A stretch of DNA of 37,094 nucleotides from Pseudomonadota bacterium. GTDB lineage: Bacteria > Pseudomonadota > Alphaproteobacteria > Rhizobiales > Xanthobacteraceae. Each line of letters starts with the position of its first letter. Position 1 is the stretch's first letter. The DNA is taken from the NCBI GenBank assembly GCA_023388935.1, contig JAEWFG010000350.1, positions 1 to 37,094 of the forward strand, read 5' to 3'. The notes beneath the pieces were generated by a model. The model did not search any database. It was given only the letters and a program-made list of their open reading frames with translations, and was not told the origin of the DNA. The translations under genes and the position numbers were made by a program. Positions 1-6,937 of the stretch are shown here, in pieces.

Positions 1-111
1 TTCTTCTGCAAGCTCAAGGAATTCAAGCGCATCGCGATGCGCGCCGACAAGACCGATCAAAGCTTCGCTGCCATGCTCCATCTCGCCGCCGCCGTGATAA
101 ATTCCCGATGA
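1..111 (+). CDS. IS5-family transposase, C-terminal fragment (5' end outside window)
   Basis: The first 36 codons are open from base 1 and end in TGA at 109-111. They carry the basic ending typical of IS5-family DDE transposases: a CKLKEFKRIAMRADKTDQSF-like segment followed by a small hydrophobic AAAVINSR tail. The catalytic DDE residues would lie upstream, so it cannot be told whether the element is intact. Just after the stop, 111-126 reads AATCCCAACAGGCCCT, which could be the right inverted repeat of the element; that is inference, because the left end is not visible. Downstream DNA (148-399) is repeat debris, so this is probably an insertion point in a non-coding region before guaA. Confidence 0.7.
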   Translation, partial: FFCKLKEFKRIAMRADKTDQSFAAMLHLAAAVINSR

Positions 112-147
112 ATCCCAACAGGCCCTACGCTGCCGGCAACATATTTC

Positions 148-234
148 GTTATTGCGAGCGCAGCGAAGCAATCCAGAATCTCTCCGCCGCAGCAGTCTGG
201 ACTGTTTCGCTGCGATAGCTCCTCGCAACGACGA
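148..234. repeat. Degenerate palindromic repeat, family A (copy 1)
   Basis: The segment opens with ATTGCGAGCGCAGCGAAGCA and TCCAGAATC and closes with the imperfect reverse complement (TCTGGACTG, TTTCGCTGCGA, CTCGCAACGACG). The same sequence in much better-preserved form lies at 14864-14937. This copy has accumulated mismatches and a longer centre. Short palindromic elements of this kind are common between genes in Bradyrhizobium-type genomes (recalled, not searched). Confidence 0.7.
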
Positions 235-262
235 TGTAGAAGCAGCACGTCCAACTGTCTGA

Positions 263-399
263 CCGTCACCCTGAGGTGCTCGTCCTGCAACGCAGGACGA
301 GCCTCGAAGGGCGAGGGCCCGGCTGCTTCCCGGCCGTGCATCCTTCGAGGCTCGCTCTACGTCGCTTCGCGCCGCAGAACTCGCGCCTCAGGATGACGG
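263..399. repeat. Mosaic palindromic repeat, family B
   Basis: The ends are complementary (CCGTCACCCTGAGG at the left, CCTCAGGATGACGG at the right, with a few mismatches). Inside are a perfect hairpin CGTCCTGC/GCAGGACG and a longer-range inverted pair GCCTCGAAGG/CCTTCGAGGC. No ORF with protein-like character is present. It looks like a non-coding MITE/REP-type element with nested palindromes. Only one copy is in the window. Confidence 0.65.
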
Positions 400-566
400 G
401 AAGGGAGTGACGTTGTTCAGCCACATATTTTCATCCCCCATCGCGGGGATGTGGCAAATTATGTCAATAATACTTACCTACATTCCATTCGTCCATACCC
501 AAAGAAGAATGTGGGCGCGCAGTTCGCGCGGTTGCGGGCGCGGCGTGCGTCGCGTATCTGCTGGCC
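400..566 (+). other. Upstream region of guaA
   Basis: No gene is seen here. It is more AT-rich than its surroundings around 450-500, so the guaA promoter probably lies here, but I cannot assign clear -35/-10 boxes. A 7-bp inverted repeat, CATCCCC (432-438) and GGGGATG (445-451), could be a small hairpin or operator. No purine riboswitch core was recognised. Confidence 0.3.
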
Positions 567-2165
567 ATGACAGCAGCACAGAACGACCGCTCCGCGTCGA
601 CGCCCTCCGTGGCCTCGGCGCACGACAAGATTCTCATCGTCGACTTCGGCAGCCAGGTGACGCAGCTGATCGCACGTCGCGTGCGCGAAGACGGCGTCTA
701 TTGCGAGATCGTCCCGTTCAACAAGGCGGACGCGGCCTTCAAGGAGATGAAGCCGAAGGCGGTGATCCTCTCCGGGGGACCAGCCTCCGTGCTCGACGAC
801 AACGCACCGGCCGTTCCGATGTCGATCCTCACCGCCGGCGTGCCGGTGCTCGGTATCTGCTATGGCGAGCAGACCATGGCGCAGCAGCTCGGCGGTACCG
901 TCGAGGCCGGCCATCACCGCGAATTCGGCCGCGCCACGATCGAGATCACCGACGATTGCGCGCTGTTCGAGGGGGTCTGGCAGAAGGGCGGTCGCTATGA
1001 TGTCTGGATGAGCCACGGCGATCGCGTCACCAAGCTGCCCGAAGGCTTCCGCGGCGTCGCCAAGGCCGCGGGCTCGCCAATCTCCGTCATCGCCGACGAC
1101 AAGCGCAAGTTCTACGCGATGCAATTCCACCCCGAGGTGGTGCACACGGTGGACGGCGCAAAGCTCATCCGCAATTTCGTGCGCAAGATCGCAGGGCTCT
1201 CCGGCGATTGGACCATGCGCGCCTTCCGCGAGGAGGAGATCCAGAAGATCCGCGCCCAGGTCGGCAAGGGCAAGGTGATCTGCGGCCTCTCCGGTGGCGT
1301 CGATTCAGCGGTCGCGGCCGTGCTGATCCACGAAGCCATCGGCGACCAGCTCACCTGCGTCTTCGTCGATCACGGCCTGCTCCGCCTTGATGAAGCAAAG
1401 ACCGTGGTCGACCTGTTCCGCCACCACTACAACATCCCGCTCGTGCACGTGGATGCCTCCAAGCAATTCCTCGGCGAGCTCGAAGGCGTCACCGACCCCG
1501 AAGTGAAGCGCAAGACCATCGGCCGCCTCTTCATCGAGGTGTTCGAAGAGGAAGCGAAGAAGATCGGCGGCGCCGACTTCCTCGCGCAAGGCACGCTCTA
1601 CCCCGACGTGATCGAGAGCGTCTCCTTCACCGGCGGCCCCTCGGTGACGATCAAGTCGCACCACAATGTCGGCGGCCTCCCTGAGCGCATGAACATGAAG
1701 CTCGTCGAGCCCTTGCGCGAACTGTTCAAGGACGAGGTGCGCAAGCTCGGGCGTGAGCTCGGCCTTCCAGAAATCTTCGTCGGCCGCCACCCGTTCCCGG
1801 GCCCGGGCCTCGCCATCCGCTGCCCCGGCGACATCACCCGCGACAAGCTCGACATCCTGCGCCAGGCCGATGCCGTCTACATCGACCAGATCAGGAAGCA
1901 CGGCCTCTACGACGATATCTGGCAGGCTTTTGCGGTGCTGCTCCCCGTCAAGACCGTCGGCGTCATGGGCGACGGCCGCACCTACGACTACGTCGTGGGC
2001 TTGCGCGCCGTCACCTCCACCGACGGCATGACCGCGGACTTCTACCAGTTCGACATGAAGTTTCTGGGGGAGACCGCCACGCGCATCATCAACGAGGTGA
2101 AGGGCGTGAATAGGGTGGTGTACGACGTGACGAGCAAGCCGCCTGGGACGATTGAGTGGGAGTAG
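567..2165 (+). CDS. guaA: GMP synthase (glutamine-hydrolysing)
   Basis: This enzyme converts XMP to GMP with glutamine and ATP, the last step of guanine nucleotide synthesis, in the cytoplasm. At 532 residues it is full length. The N-terminal class I glutamine amidotransferase domain (about 20-205) has nucleophile C98 in GICYGEQ and partners H188 and E190 in FHPEV. The ATP-pyrophosphatase domain carries the PP-loop SGGVDS at 242-247. The C-terminal dimerisation domain ends in the family-typical PPGTIEWE. The start is ATG 567, giving about ten residues more before the ILIVDFGSQ strand than in E. coli; no strong ribosome-binding site precedes it, so the exact start is less sure than the identity. 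It appears monocistronic, between repeat debris and an HNH endonuclease. Confidence 0.97.
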   Translation: MTAAQNDRSASTPSVASAHDKILIVDFGSQVTQLIARRVREDGVYCEIVPFNKADAAFKEMKPKAVILSGGPASVLDDNAPAVPMSILTAGVPVLGICYGEQTMAQQLGGTVEAGHHREFGRATIEITDDCALFEGVWQKGGRYDVWMSHGDRVTKLPEGFRGVAKAAGSPISVIADDKRKFYAMQFHPEVVHTVDGAKLIRNFVRKIAGLSGDWTMRAFREEEIQKIRAQVGKGKVICGLSGGVDSAVAAVLIHEAIGDQLTCVFVDHGLLRLDEAKTVVDLFRHHYNIPLVHVDASKQFLGELEGVTDPEVKRKTIGRLFIEVFEEEAKKIGGADFLAQGTLYPDVIESVSFTGGPSVTIKSHHNVGGLPERMNMKLVEPLRELFKDEVRKLGRELGLPEIFVGRHPFPGPGLAIRCPGDITRDKLDILRQADAVYIDQIRKHGLYDDIWQAFAVLLPVKTVGVMGDGRTYDYVVGLRAVTSTDGMTADFYQFDMKFLGETATRIINEVKGVNRVVYDVTSKPPGTIEWE

Positions 2166-2221
2166 GGTCAGTGCCTGCTCAATCTTCAACTCCGCTTCGG
2201 AGAGGCGGCGTCGCGTAAATC

Positions 2222-3121
2222 ATGGGATTTGGAGTATTCATCCATCGATCGGACTCGATCTACGATGACAGCCCCGCTGAACAATATCAATTTCCCAGCC
2301 AGTATCTCCGTCGCGTTGAAGCCTGCGTAGGTGATTGGATAATCTACTACGAACCGAGCAAGGTCGCCGAGACGCGCGGCTACTTTGCGATTGCTCGGGT
2401 TCAGCAGGTCATTCCTGACCCCGGTACTTCAGGGATGTATCTCGCTCTGATCGAGCCCGGAAGTTATCTCGATTTTGCCAATCCGGTTCCATTCAACGGG
2501 CCGGCCGGTCCCGTGGAGCGCGGTGTCCTGAACGAGCAGGGACGAATTTCAGGACGTGCCCAGTCGGCAGTCCGCCCAATCTCTCCCGACGATTTCAATA
2601 GAATATGCGAACTTGGTTTGGCTGAGAATGCGCCGCTATTGCCGCGGCGCGATGATGATGTGCGATCGCTCGATCTTAACGAGGAGCAGGTGCCGTTCAG
2701 ATTCGAACAGCAGCGCGACCGCGTTAACCTGACCGTGTCGAGAATTTTGCGCGATCGAGTTTTTCGCCGTATCGTGCTCCGCGCCTATGATGAGCGTTGC
2801 GCCATTACCGGGCTAAAGCTCATCAATGGAATGGGGCGCGCGGAAGTCGCAGCCGCTCACATACGACCAGTCGAGGCTCGTGGGCCTGACGTCATCAGCA
2901 ATGGCATCGCTCTTTCTGGTACCGCGCATTGGATGTTCGATCGTGGCCTCATTAGCCTGGCGGATAATTTGGAGATATTGATCTCGCGCCAGACGAACGA
3001 TCCGGACGGAGTGCGATCGATCATTAACAAGACGGGTCACGCGCTTGAACCGCGGCGGATATCGGATCGTCCGCATCCGCATTTTCTGAAGTGGCACCGC
3101 GAGCACTGCTTCAAGCAGTAA
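2222..3121 (+). CDS. HNH endonuclease with PUA/EVE-like N-terminal domain
   Basis: This is a 299-residue protein. The C-terminal half is an HNH_2-type nuclease: C193 in CAITG, H213 in AAHIRP, N227 in NGIAL and H236 in GTAHWMFDRG, spaced as in that family. The N-terminal 100 residues contain YQFPSQYLRRV, GDWIIYYEP and GYFAIARV, which I recognise from HNH proteins whose front half resembles the EVE/PUA fold that reads modified bases. A modification-dependent nuclease role is therefore inferred, not shown. No methyltransferase or other restriction gene is adjacent. The gene is visibly less GC-rich than guaA next door, and it begins 56 bp after guaA, which fits later acquisition. The start ATG 2222 is the first in frame and includes the conserved MGFGVFIHR opening. 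Confidence 0.8.
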   Translation: MGFGVFIHRSDSIYDDSPAEQYQFPSQYLRRVEACVGDWIIYYEPSKVAETRGYFAIARVQQVIPDPGTSGMYLALIEPGSYLDFANPVPFNGPAGPVERGVLNEQGRISGRAQSAVRPISPDDFNRICELGLAENAPLLPRRDDDVRSLDLNEEQVPFRFEQQRDRVNLTVSRILRDRVFRRIVLRAYDERCAITGLKLINGMGRAEVAAAHIRPVEARGPDVISNGIALSGTAHWMFDRGLISLADNLEILISRQTNDPDGVRSIINKTGHALEPRRISDRPHPHFLKWHREHCFKQ

Positions 3122-3288
3122 GGGCATGGGCTAAGTAGAGCGGATCGAGACCCATTGCTCCTACAAACTGGATCGATAGGTATCGCTCGCTCTACCCATC
3201 CGACGCGTTATTCAATGCCAAACCGCAAGATCGGTCGAGCACATCATGGCCGTCAGCGACTAACTGGAGCCGCCACGGAGGAGGGACG

Positions 3289-4170
3289 ATGAAGGCGGCG
3301 CTGCAAAACTATCAGGACCGGATGCGGCGGGTGCTGGATCATATCGACCGGCATCTCGACGATGATCTGGACCTGGAAACGTTGAGCGGCGTTGCGGCCT
3401 TCTCAAAATTTCATTTCCACCGGCAGTTCACGGCGACCTTCGGGTTATCAGTGCATCGCTATGTCCAGCTTGCCCGTATGAAGCGCGCGTCGCATCAGCT
3501 GGCCTACATGGACGCCCTTGATGTCACCGACATCGCGATGGATGCCGGTTACGAAGCTCCAGACGCCTTCGCCCGCGCCTTTCGGCAACGGTTCGGGCAA
3601 TCGCCTTCGTCGTTCCGGAAATCTCCCGACTGAGAGCCGTGGCTTGCGGCCTTCGGGCCTCTCGACAACGCGAGGAGCAAGCTCATGCAGACAAGTATTA
3701 CCAGTGACGATGTGACGATCCGCGATGTGCCCACCACAAAGGTGGCGATCATGGAGCATCGGGGCGACCCGGCGACGCTTCCTGCCACGATCCAGCGCTT
3801 CATCGCATGGCGCAGGGCCGCCGGCCTGGACCCCAGGACAAATCCGACCTTCAATGTCTGGCGTTCCGAGCGGCATCCTGCCTCGCCTGCCGATTATAGC
3901 GTTGACCTCTGTGTCGGGACCGACCAACCGATCGAGGCAAACGGCGAAGAGATCAAGGCCGGCGAGATTCCGGGCGGACGCTGCGCCGTGCTGCGCGTCG
4001 TCGGCCATACGGACAATCTGGAGCCCGCCGCGCTCTATCTCTATCGCGACTGGCTACCGGCCAGCGGCGAGGAAACGCGCGACTTCCCGCTCTATTGCCA
4101 GCGGCTGAGCTTCTTCCCGGAGGTGCCGGAGCACGAGGCGGTCGCGGAACTGTTTCTGCCGCTGAAATAG
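3289..4170 (+). pseudogene. AraC-type regulator with GyrI-like effector domain, split by an in-frame TGA
   Basis: Codons 1-114 from ATG 3289 (good SD GGAGGAGGG) encode a complete AraC DNA-binding domain with two helix-turn-helices (LETLSGVAAFSKFHFHRQF and VTDIAMDAGYEAPDAFARAF). A TGA at 3631-3633 stops it. The same frame then stays open (EPWLAAFGPLDNARSKL) into a GyrI-like small-molecule-binding domain ending at 4170. In intact AraC-GyrI fusions a tryptophan commonly sits at this junction, so TGG to TGA is the simplest explanation. Possible outcomes are a dead gene, two separately translated halves (the second could start at ATG 3685, 161 residues, but no good SD precedes it), readthrough, or a sequence error. 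Everything else in the frame is well kept, so the event would be recent. Confidence 0.8.
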
Positions 4171-4219
4171 CGCCCTTGGAGTTCCAGGGCCCCGCGACAT
4201 CATCGCACCTGCATAAGGC

Positions 4220-4248
4220 TTGACTTATATTAGTGCGGATCAATATTC
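4220..4248 (+). promoter_or_regulatory. Promoter with candidate ArsR operator for the SRPBCC-arsR pair
   Basis: TTGACT at 4220-4225 matches a -35 box, and an AT-rich stretch with weak -10 candidates lies at 4242-4248. Between and over them is an imperfect palindrome: ATATTAGT (4227-4234) against ATCAATAT (4239-4246), with ATATT/AATAT arms perfect and a GCGG centre. AT-rich inverted repeats over the promoter are the usual ArsR-family binding site. The co-transcribed ArsR protein is the likely ligand, which is inference. Confidence 0.45.
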
Positions 4249-4279
4249 GTCGTTGCGCTCAACGACAAGGAGAAACGCA

Positions 4280-4942
4280 ATGGAGATCGATGTCGCCAGG
4301 GTCCTGGGGCTTGTGACGCGTTCGGTGAAGAATTTCGAGAAAGACGGGAAAGCAGCCAGCGCGGTGACACTGACGCGGCTTTACGACACTGATGTCGGCG
4401 ATCTCTGGGACGCCGTGACCAGCAAGCAGCGCATTCCGCGCTGGTTCTTGCCGGTCGAGGGAGACCTCCAGCTCGGCGGCAGGTACCAGCTCAAGGGCAA
4501 TGCGGGCGGCACTATCACGGCGTGCACGCCGCCGACCCATTTTGCGGCGACGTGGGAATTCGGCGGCGCGACGAGCTGGATCGACGTCAGGCTGGCAGCA
4601 GAACGAAGCCAGGCGCGTTTGACGCTGGAGCACACCGCGATCATCGAAGATCATTGGAATCAATTCGGTCCAGGTGCAGTGGGTATCGGTTGGGACCTCG
4701 CCATTGCGGGACTTGAGCGATATGTTGCGACCGGGGCAGCGGTCGACCATGAAACGGCCGAGGCATGGATGGGCTCTCCTGCGGGCAAGGAATTCATGAC
4801 GGCAAGTGGCGAGTCTTGGCGCGCAGCGCACGTCACAAGCGGGGTCGATCCGGACACGGCGAAGCAGCGCTCGGACCGCACCATCGCTTTCTATCGCGGC
4901 GAGATGCCGCCTGACGTCGCGCATCCGGGCACAGGAAGCTGA
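4280..4942 (+). CDS. SRPBCC (AHSA1-type) domain protein
   Basis: This 220-residue protein of the START/Bet v1 superfamily has the AHSA1 hallmark RLYDTDVGDLWDAVTS followed by RIPRWFLPVEGDLQLGGRY, the hydrophobic-cavity fold usually involved in small-molecule binding or stress response. An in-frame TTG at 4220 would add 20 residues, but it coincides with the -35 box. ATG 4280 has a strong SD, AAGGAG at 4267-4272, so it was chosen. The stop overlaps the start of the next gene by one base, so it is translationally coupled to an ArsR regulator. This SRPBCC-ArsR pairing is common in bacteria and is usually read as a regulator with its own target. The ligand is not known. Confidence 0.88.
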   Translation: MEIDVARVLGLVTRSVKNFEKDGKAASAVTLTRLYDTDVGDLWDAVTSKQRIPRWFLPVEGDLQLGGRYQLKGNAGGTITACTPPTHFAATWEFGGATSWIDVRLAAERSQARLTLEHTAIIEDHWNQFGPGAVGIGWDLAIAGLERYVATGAAVDHETAEAWMGSPAGKEFMTASGESWRAAHVTSGVDPDTAKQRSDRTIAFYRGEMPPDVAHPGTGS

Positions 4943-5304
4943 TGCACGTCTTCGAGGTCCTTGCCGATCCCGTGCGCCGTCGCATCCTAGAGCTGCTCGG
5001 CCTTAAGGAAATGGCGTCCGGTGAGGTCGTAGAAGTGATCGGGGCCGAGTTCGGGATCACGCAGGCCGCAGTGTCGCAGCACCTCAAGGTGCTGCGCGAG
5101 AGCGGCTTTGCAACGGTTCGCGCGGAGGCGCAGAAACGAATCTATTCGGTCGACGTCGCCGGCCTTCGCGCGGTGGATGCGTGGATCGGCCAGTTCAGGA
5201 CCTTCTGGGAGCCGAAGCTCGACGCGCTTGCGACGGAGATCGCGCGCGGCAAACGGGAGCGTCGTAATGCTCCAACGACCAAACGGAGCGGAAAGAGGGC
5301 CTGA
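4942..5304 (+). CDS. ArsR-family winged-helix repressor
   Basis: This is a 120-residue regulator. The opening MHVFEVLADPVRRRILELL, the recognition helix region ITQAAVSQHLKVLRESGFATV and the wing RAEAQKRIYSVD are typical of ArsR proteins. No CxC metal site is visible, so it belongs to the non-metal-sensing branch that accompanies SRPBCC proteins. ATG 4942 overlaps the TGA of the upstream gene (ATGA). The basic C-terminal tail (KRERRNAPTTKRSGKRA) is probably disordered. It likely represses its own operon through the palindrome at 4227-4246. Confidence 0.92.
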   Translation: MHVFEVLADPVRRRILELLGLKEMASGEVVEVIGAEFGITQAAVSQHLKVLRESGFATVRAEAQKRIYSVDVAGLRAVDAWIGQFRTFWEPKLDALATEIARGKRERRNAPTTKRSGKRA

Positions 5305-5355
5305 AGGCGTCGCGACTACCCGCCAACAGGGCCCGAAAGCGTCTCCAGCCCAACC

Positions 5356-5538
5356 TCAATCGCCGCGATGAATCGATGTAGCTTGCCCGCCGTCCCCTCG
5401 GAGCATGCAGATGAATCCGACCTTATTCGCGGGCGGCCCCTTGTAATTCATCCAGGCCGACGCCCGCTCCATCGCATTCTTGTCACCGCACACCGGGTCT
5501 GGACAGAAAAGCATCTCCCAACCGCTGCTTAGGGCCAA
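5356..5538 (-). CDS. Small Cys-containing hypothetical protein (uncertain)
   Basis: This is a minus-strand ORF of 60 codons from TTG 5538, or 52 from ATG 5514. Its middle has protein-like composition with a CPDPVC motif followed by GDKNAMERASAW, NYKGPPANKVGF and a further Cys, which could be a small metal-binding fold. AAGG upstream of the TTG is a possible SD; the ATG has GGGAG directly adjoining, which is too close. I do not recognise a family. The rest of 5305-5601 holds nothing else I can support. This may be a real small protein or a decayed fragment. Confidence 0.3.
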   Translation of the reverse strand: MALSSGWEMLFCPDPVCGDKNAMERASAWMNYKGPPANKVGFICMLRGDGGQATSIHRGD

Positions 5539-5601
5539 AAGGCGCCCTTACGGGCCGGCTCGCTCTGAGCGAGGCCGATCGCTCACCACCCAATGAATGG
5601 C

Positions 5602-5868
5602 TCACTTCCGAGGCTCAACGACTGTTTTTGTTGATCCGTCAGGCGCAGCCTGCATCCCCGGTGGGCTTTGACCTTGGGGGCTCTCCGGCTGCGCACCACC
5701 TGATTTTGTATCAAGAGGTCCAGTCCAACCTTGCGGTTGCAATTGACCTTTTTCTTCGGGCGCCGAGCGCCCGGTAGGGGTGTTTAAGTCTTTCTTCAGA
5801 TCGGCTTGCGCTGTCGCAAATCCGCACGACAAGCCCCAGCAAATCGTTGCTATCAGAATAGTCCGCAC
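5602..5868 (-). CDS. Small secreted Pro/Gly/Gln-rich protein
   Basis: This 88-residue protein begins at GTG 5868, chosen because GGAGGT sits four bases upstream and a signal peptide follows at once: a basic start, a hydrophobic core ILIATICWGLSCGF, and an AxA-type cleavage after ATAQA near residue 22. The mature part is low-complexity and hydrophilic (many P, G, Q, K), with no recognised domain and no Cys after the leader, so it is probably a short periplasmic or secreted disordered protein. The longer frame back to 5931 lacks an SD and would bury the signal peptide. Function unknown. Confidence 0.6.
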   Translation of the reverse strand: MRTILIATICWGLSCGFATAQADLKKDLNTPTGRSAPEEKGQLQPQGWTGPLDTKSGGAQPESPQGQSPPGMQAAPDGSTKTVVEPRK

Positions 5869-6001
5869 GGCGACCTCCGCTTGGCTGAATGTAACAAACA
5901 GGTTGGGCCACCCTTCAGTTCCGTATTGCAAAGCGGGCGAACGAGCGATGTCTGCGTGGGGGGCGACCGATTGAGCGGGGATTACCGGTTGTGCGACGCG
6001 C

Positions 6002-6499
6002 TCAATCCCGCGAGATCTTCTCGAACCGCTTTATCAGCCGCTCCCGCTTCAGCCGCGACAGCCGCTGGATCCAGAACATCCCGTCGAGCTGATCGATCTC
6101 GTGCTGGTGACAGACGGCGCGCAAGGCCTCCGACTCCTCGGCCTGCATGTTGCCGTCGAGGTCCTGATAGCTGATCTGCACCCGGGCGTGGCGCTGGACC
6201 TCGTCGTTGACGCCGGGCATCGAAACGCTGCCTTCCCGGTGCAGGATCATCTCGGGCGACGCCCATTCGATCTGTGGATTGACGTAGGTGTGCGGGCCGT
6301 CCCTGGTGTCGAGCTCGAGCACGACGACGCGAAGGGAGATGCCGATATGCGGCGCCGTGATGCCTATCCCAGGCGCGGCGCGCATTGTCTCGAGCAGATC
6401 CGTTGCGAGCTCCCGCAAGCCGGCGTCGAATGCGATCACGGGCCGTGCCGGGATCGTGAGCCGGCGGTCGGGATAGCGAACGATGGGGCGAATGGTCAT
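6002..6499 (-). CDS. Peptide-deformylase-like protein with altered metal site
   Basis: The 165 residues follow the peptide deformylase fold throughout. Motif 1 reads GIGITAPHIG (44-53; family GxGxAAxQ). Motif 2 reads EGSVSMPG (from 89; family EGCLS). Motif 3 reads HQHEIDQLDGMF (from 131; family QHExDHLxG). In true deformylases the metal is held by the Cys of EGC and both His of HExxH. Here S91 replaces the Cys and Q137 replaces the second His, leaving H133 and E134. The protein is therefore probably not a normal deformylase and should not be taken as the cell's essential def. ATG 6499 opens with the family-like MTIRPIVRYPDRRL; upstream TTG starts add an unrelated Arg/Pro-rich stretch. It could be a pseudoenzyme or use another chemistry. 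Confidence 0.85.
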   Translation of the reverse strand: MTIRPIVRYPDRRLTIPARPVIAFDAGLRELATDLLETMRAAPGIGITAPHIGISLRVVVLELDTRDGPHTYVNPQIEWASPEMILHREGSVSMPGVNDEVQRHARVQISYQDLDGNMQAEESEALRAVCHQHEIDQLDGMFWIQRLSRLKRERLIKRFEKISRD

Positions 6500-6937
6500 G
6501 ATCTCTCGAATTTGACTGAAATGCTTGATGTCCGCATGGGCCGCGACAATCAAGGTCTGCTTGCGAGGTCCCCGCGCTTTCGCAGCACGTCGTGGCGGCG
6601 TTTGACCTGCTGGCGCGTCCCAGGAATCGGCAAGCCGCGGGACAGGAGGCGCTTGATGGCGGCGACAGGATCGCTGTGGCGGGATGTTGACATTGTGCCG
6701 GTGTTTTGCCCGACGTGTCAAATCGAAGGTATTGCATCGTAAGTCGCTGGTCCCACGGCCACCGGCTACTTTGCATGGGGTTGTTTTTCGAGATTTTTCT
6801 CGGGGGTCCTAAAAGCCCCTAAGTCGGGGACCGGATCGGGCCGATTCCCGACGCGATTGCTCCCGATCTCAAGCAGGATTTCGAGGCTACAATGATCCGG
6901 TGGAAACGATTATGCTGCAAGCGCTGGAAGCTGGATC
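6500..6937. other. Divergent intergenic region between the deformylase-like gene and the helicase
   Basis: No supported gene lies in these 438 bases. A 47-codon minus-strand ORF (6550-6693) is basic but lacks an SD. Hairpins are seen near the right side: CGAG/CTCG around a T-run (6789-6802) and CCCC/GGGG within GGTCC/GGACC (6805-6832). They are not clearly terminators for either neighbour, since both genes point away. TTGACA on the minus strand (6720-6715) is a possible -35 box. Part of 6690-6790 resembles intergenic sequence that I associate with Bradyrhizobium; that is from memory only. Confidence 0.3.

Noticed and set aside
6550..6693. 47-codon basic ORF upstream of the deformylase-like gene
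   Set aside because: There is no SD, no recognised family, and a TTGACA box lies so close that the ATG would precede transcription start; not enough to call a gene.
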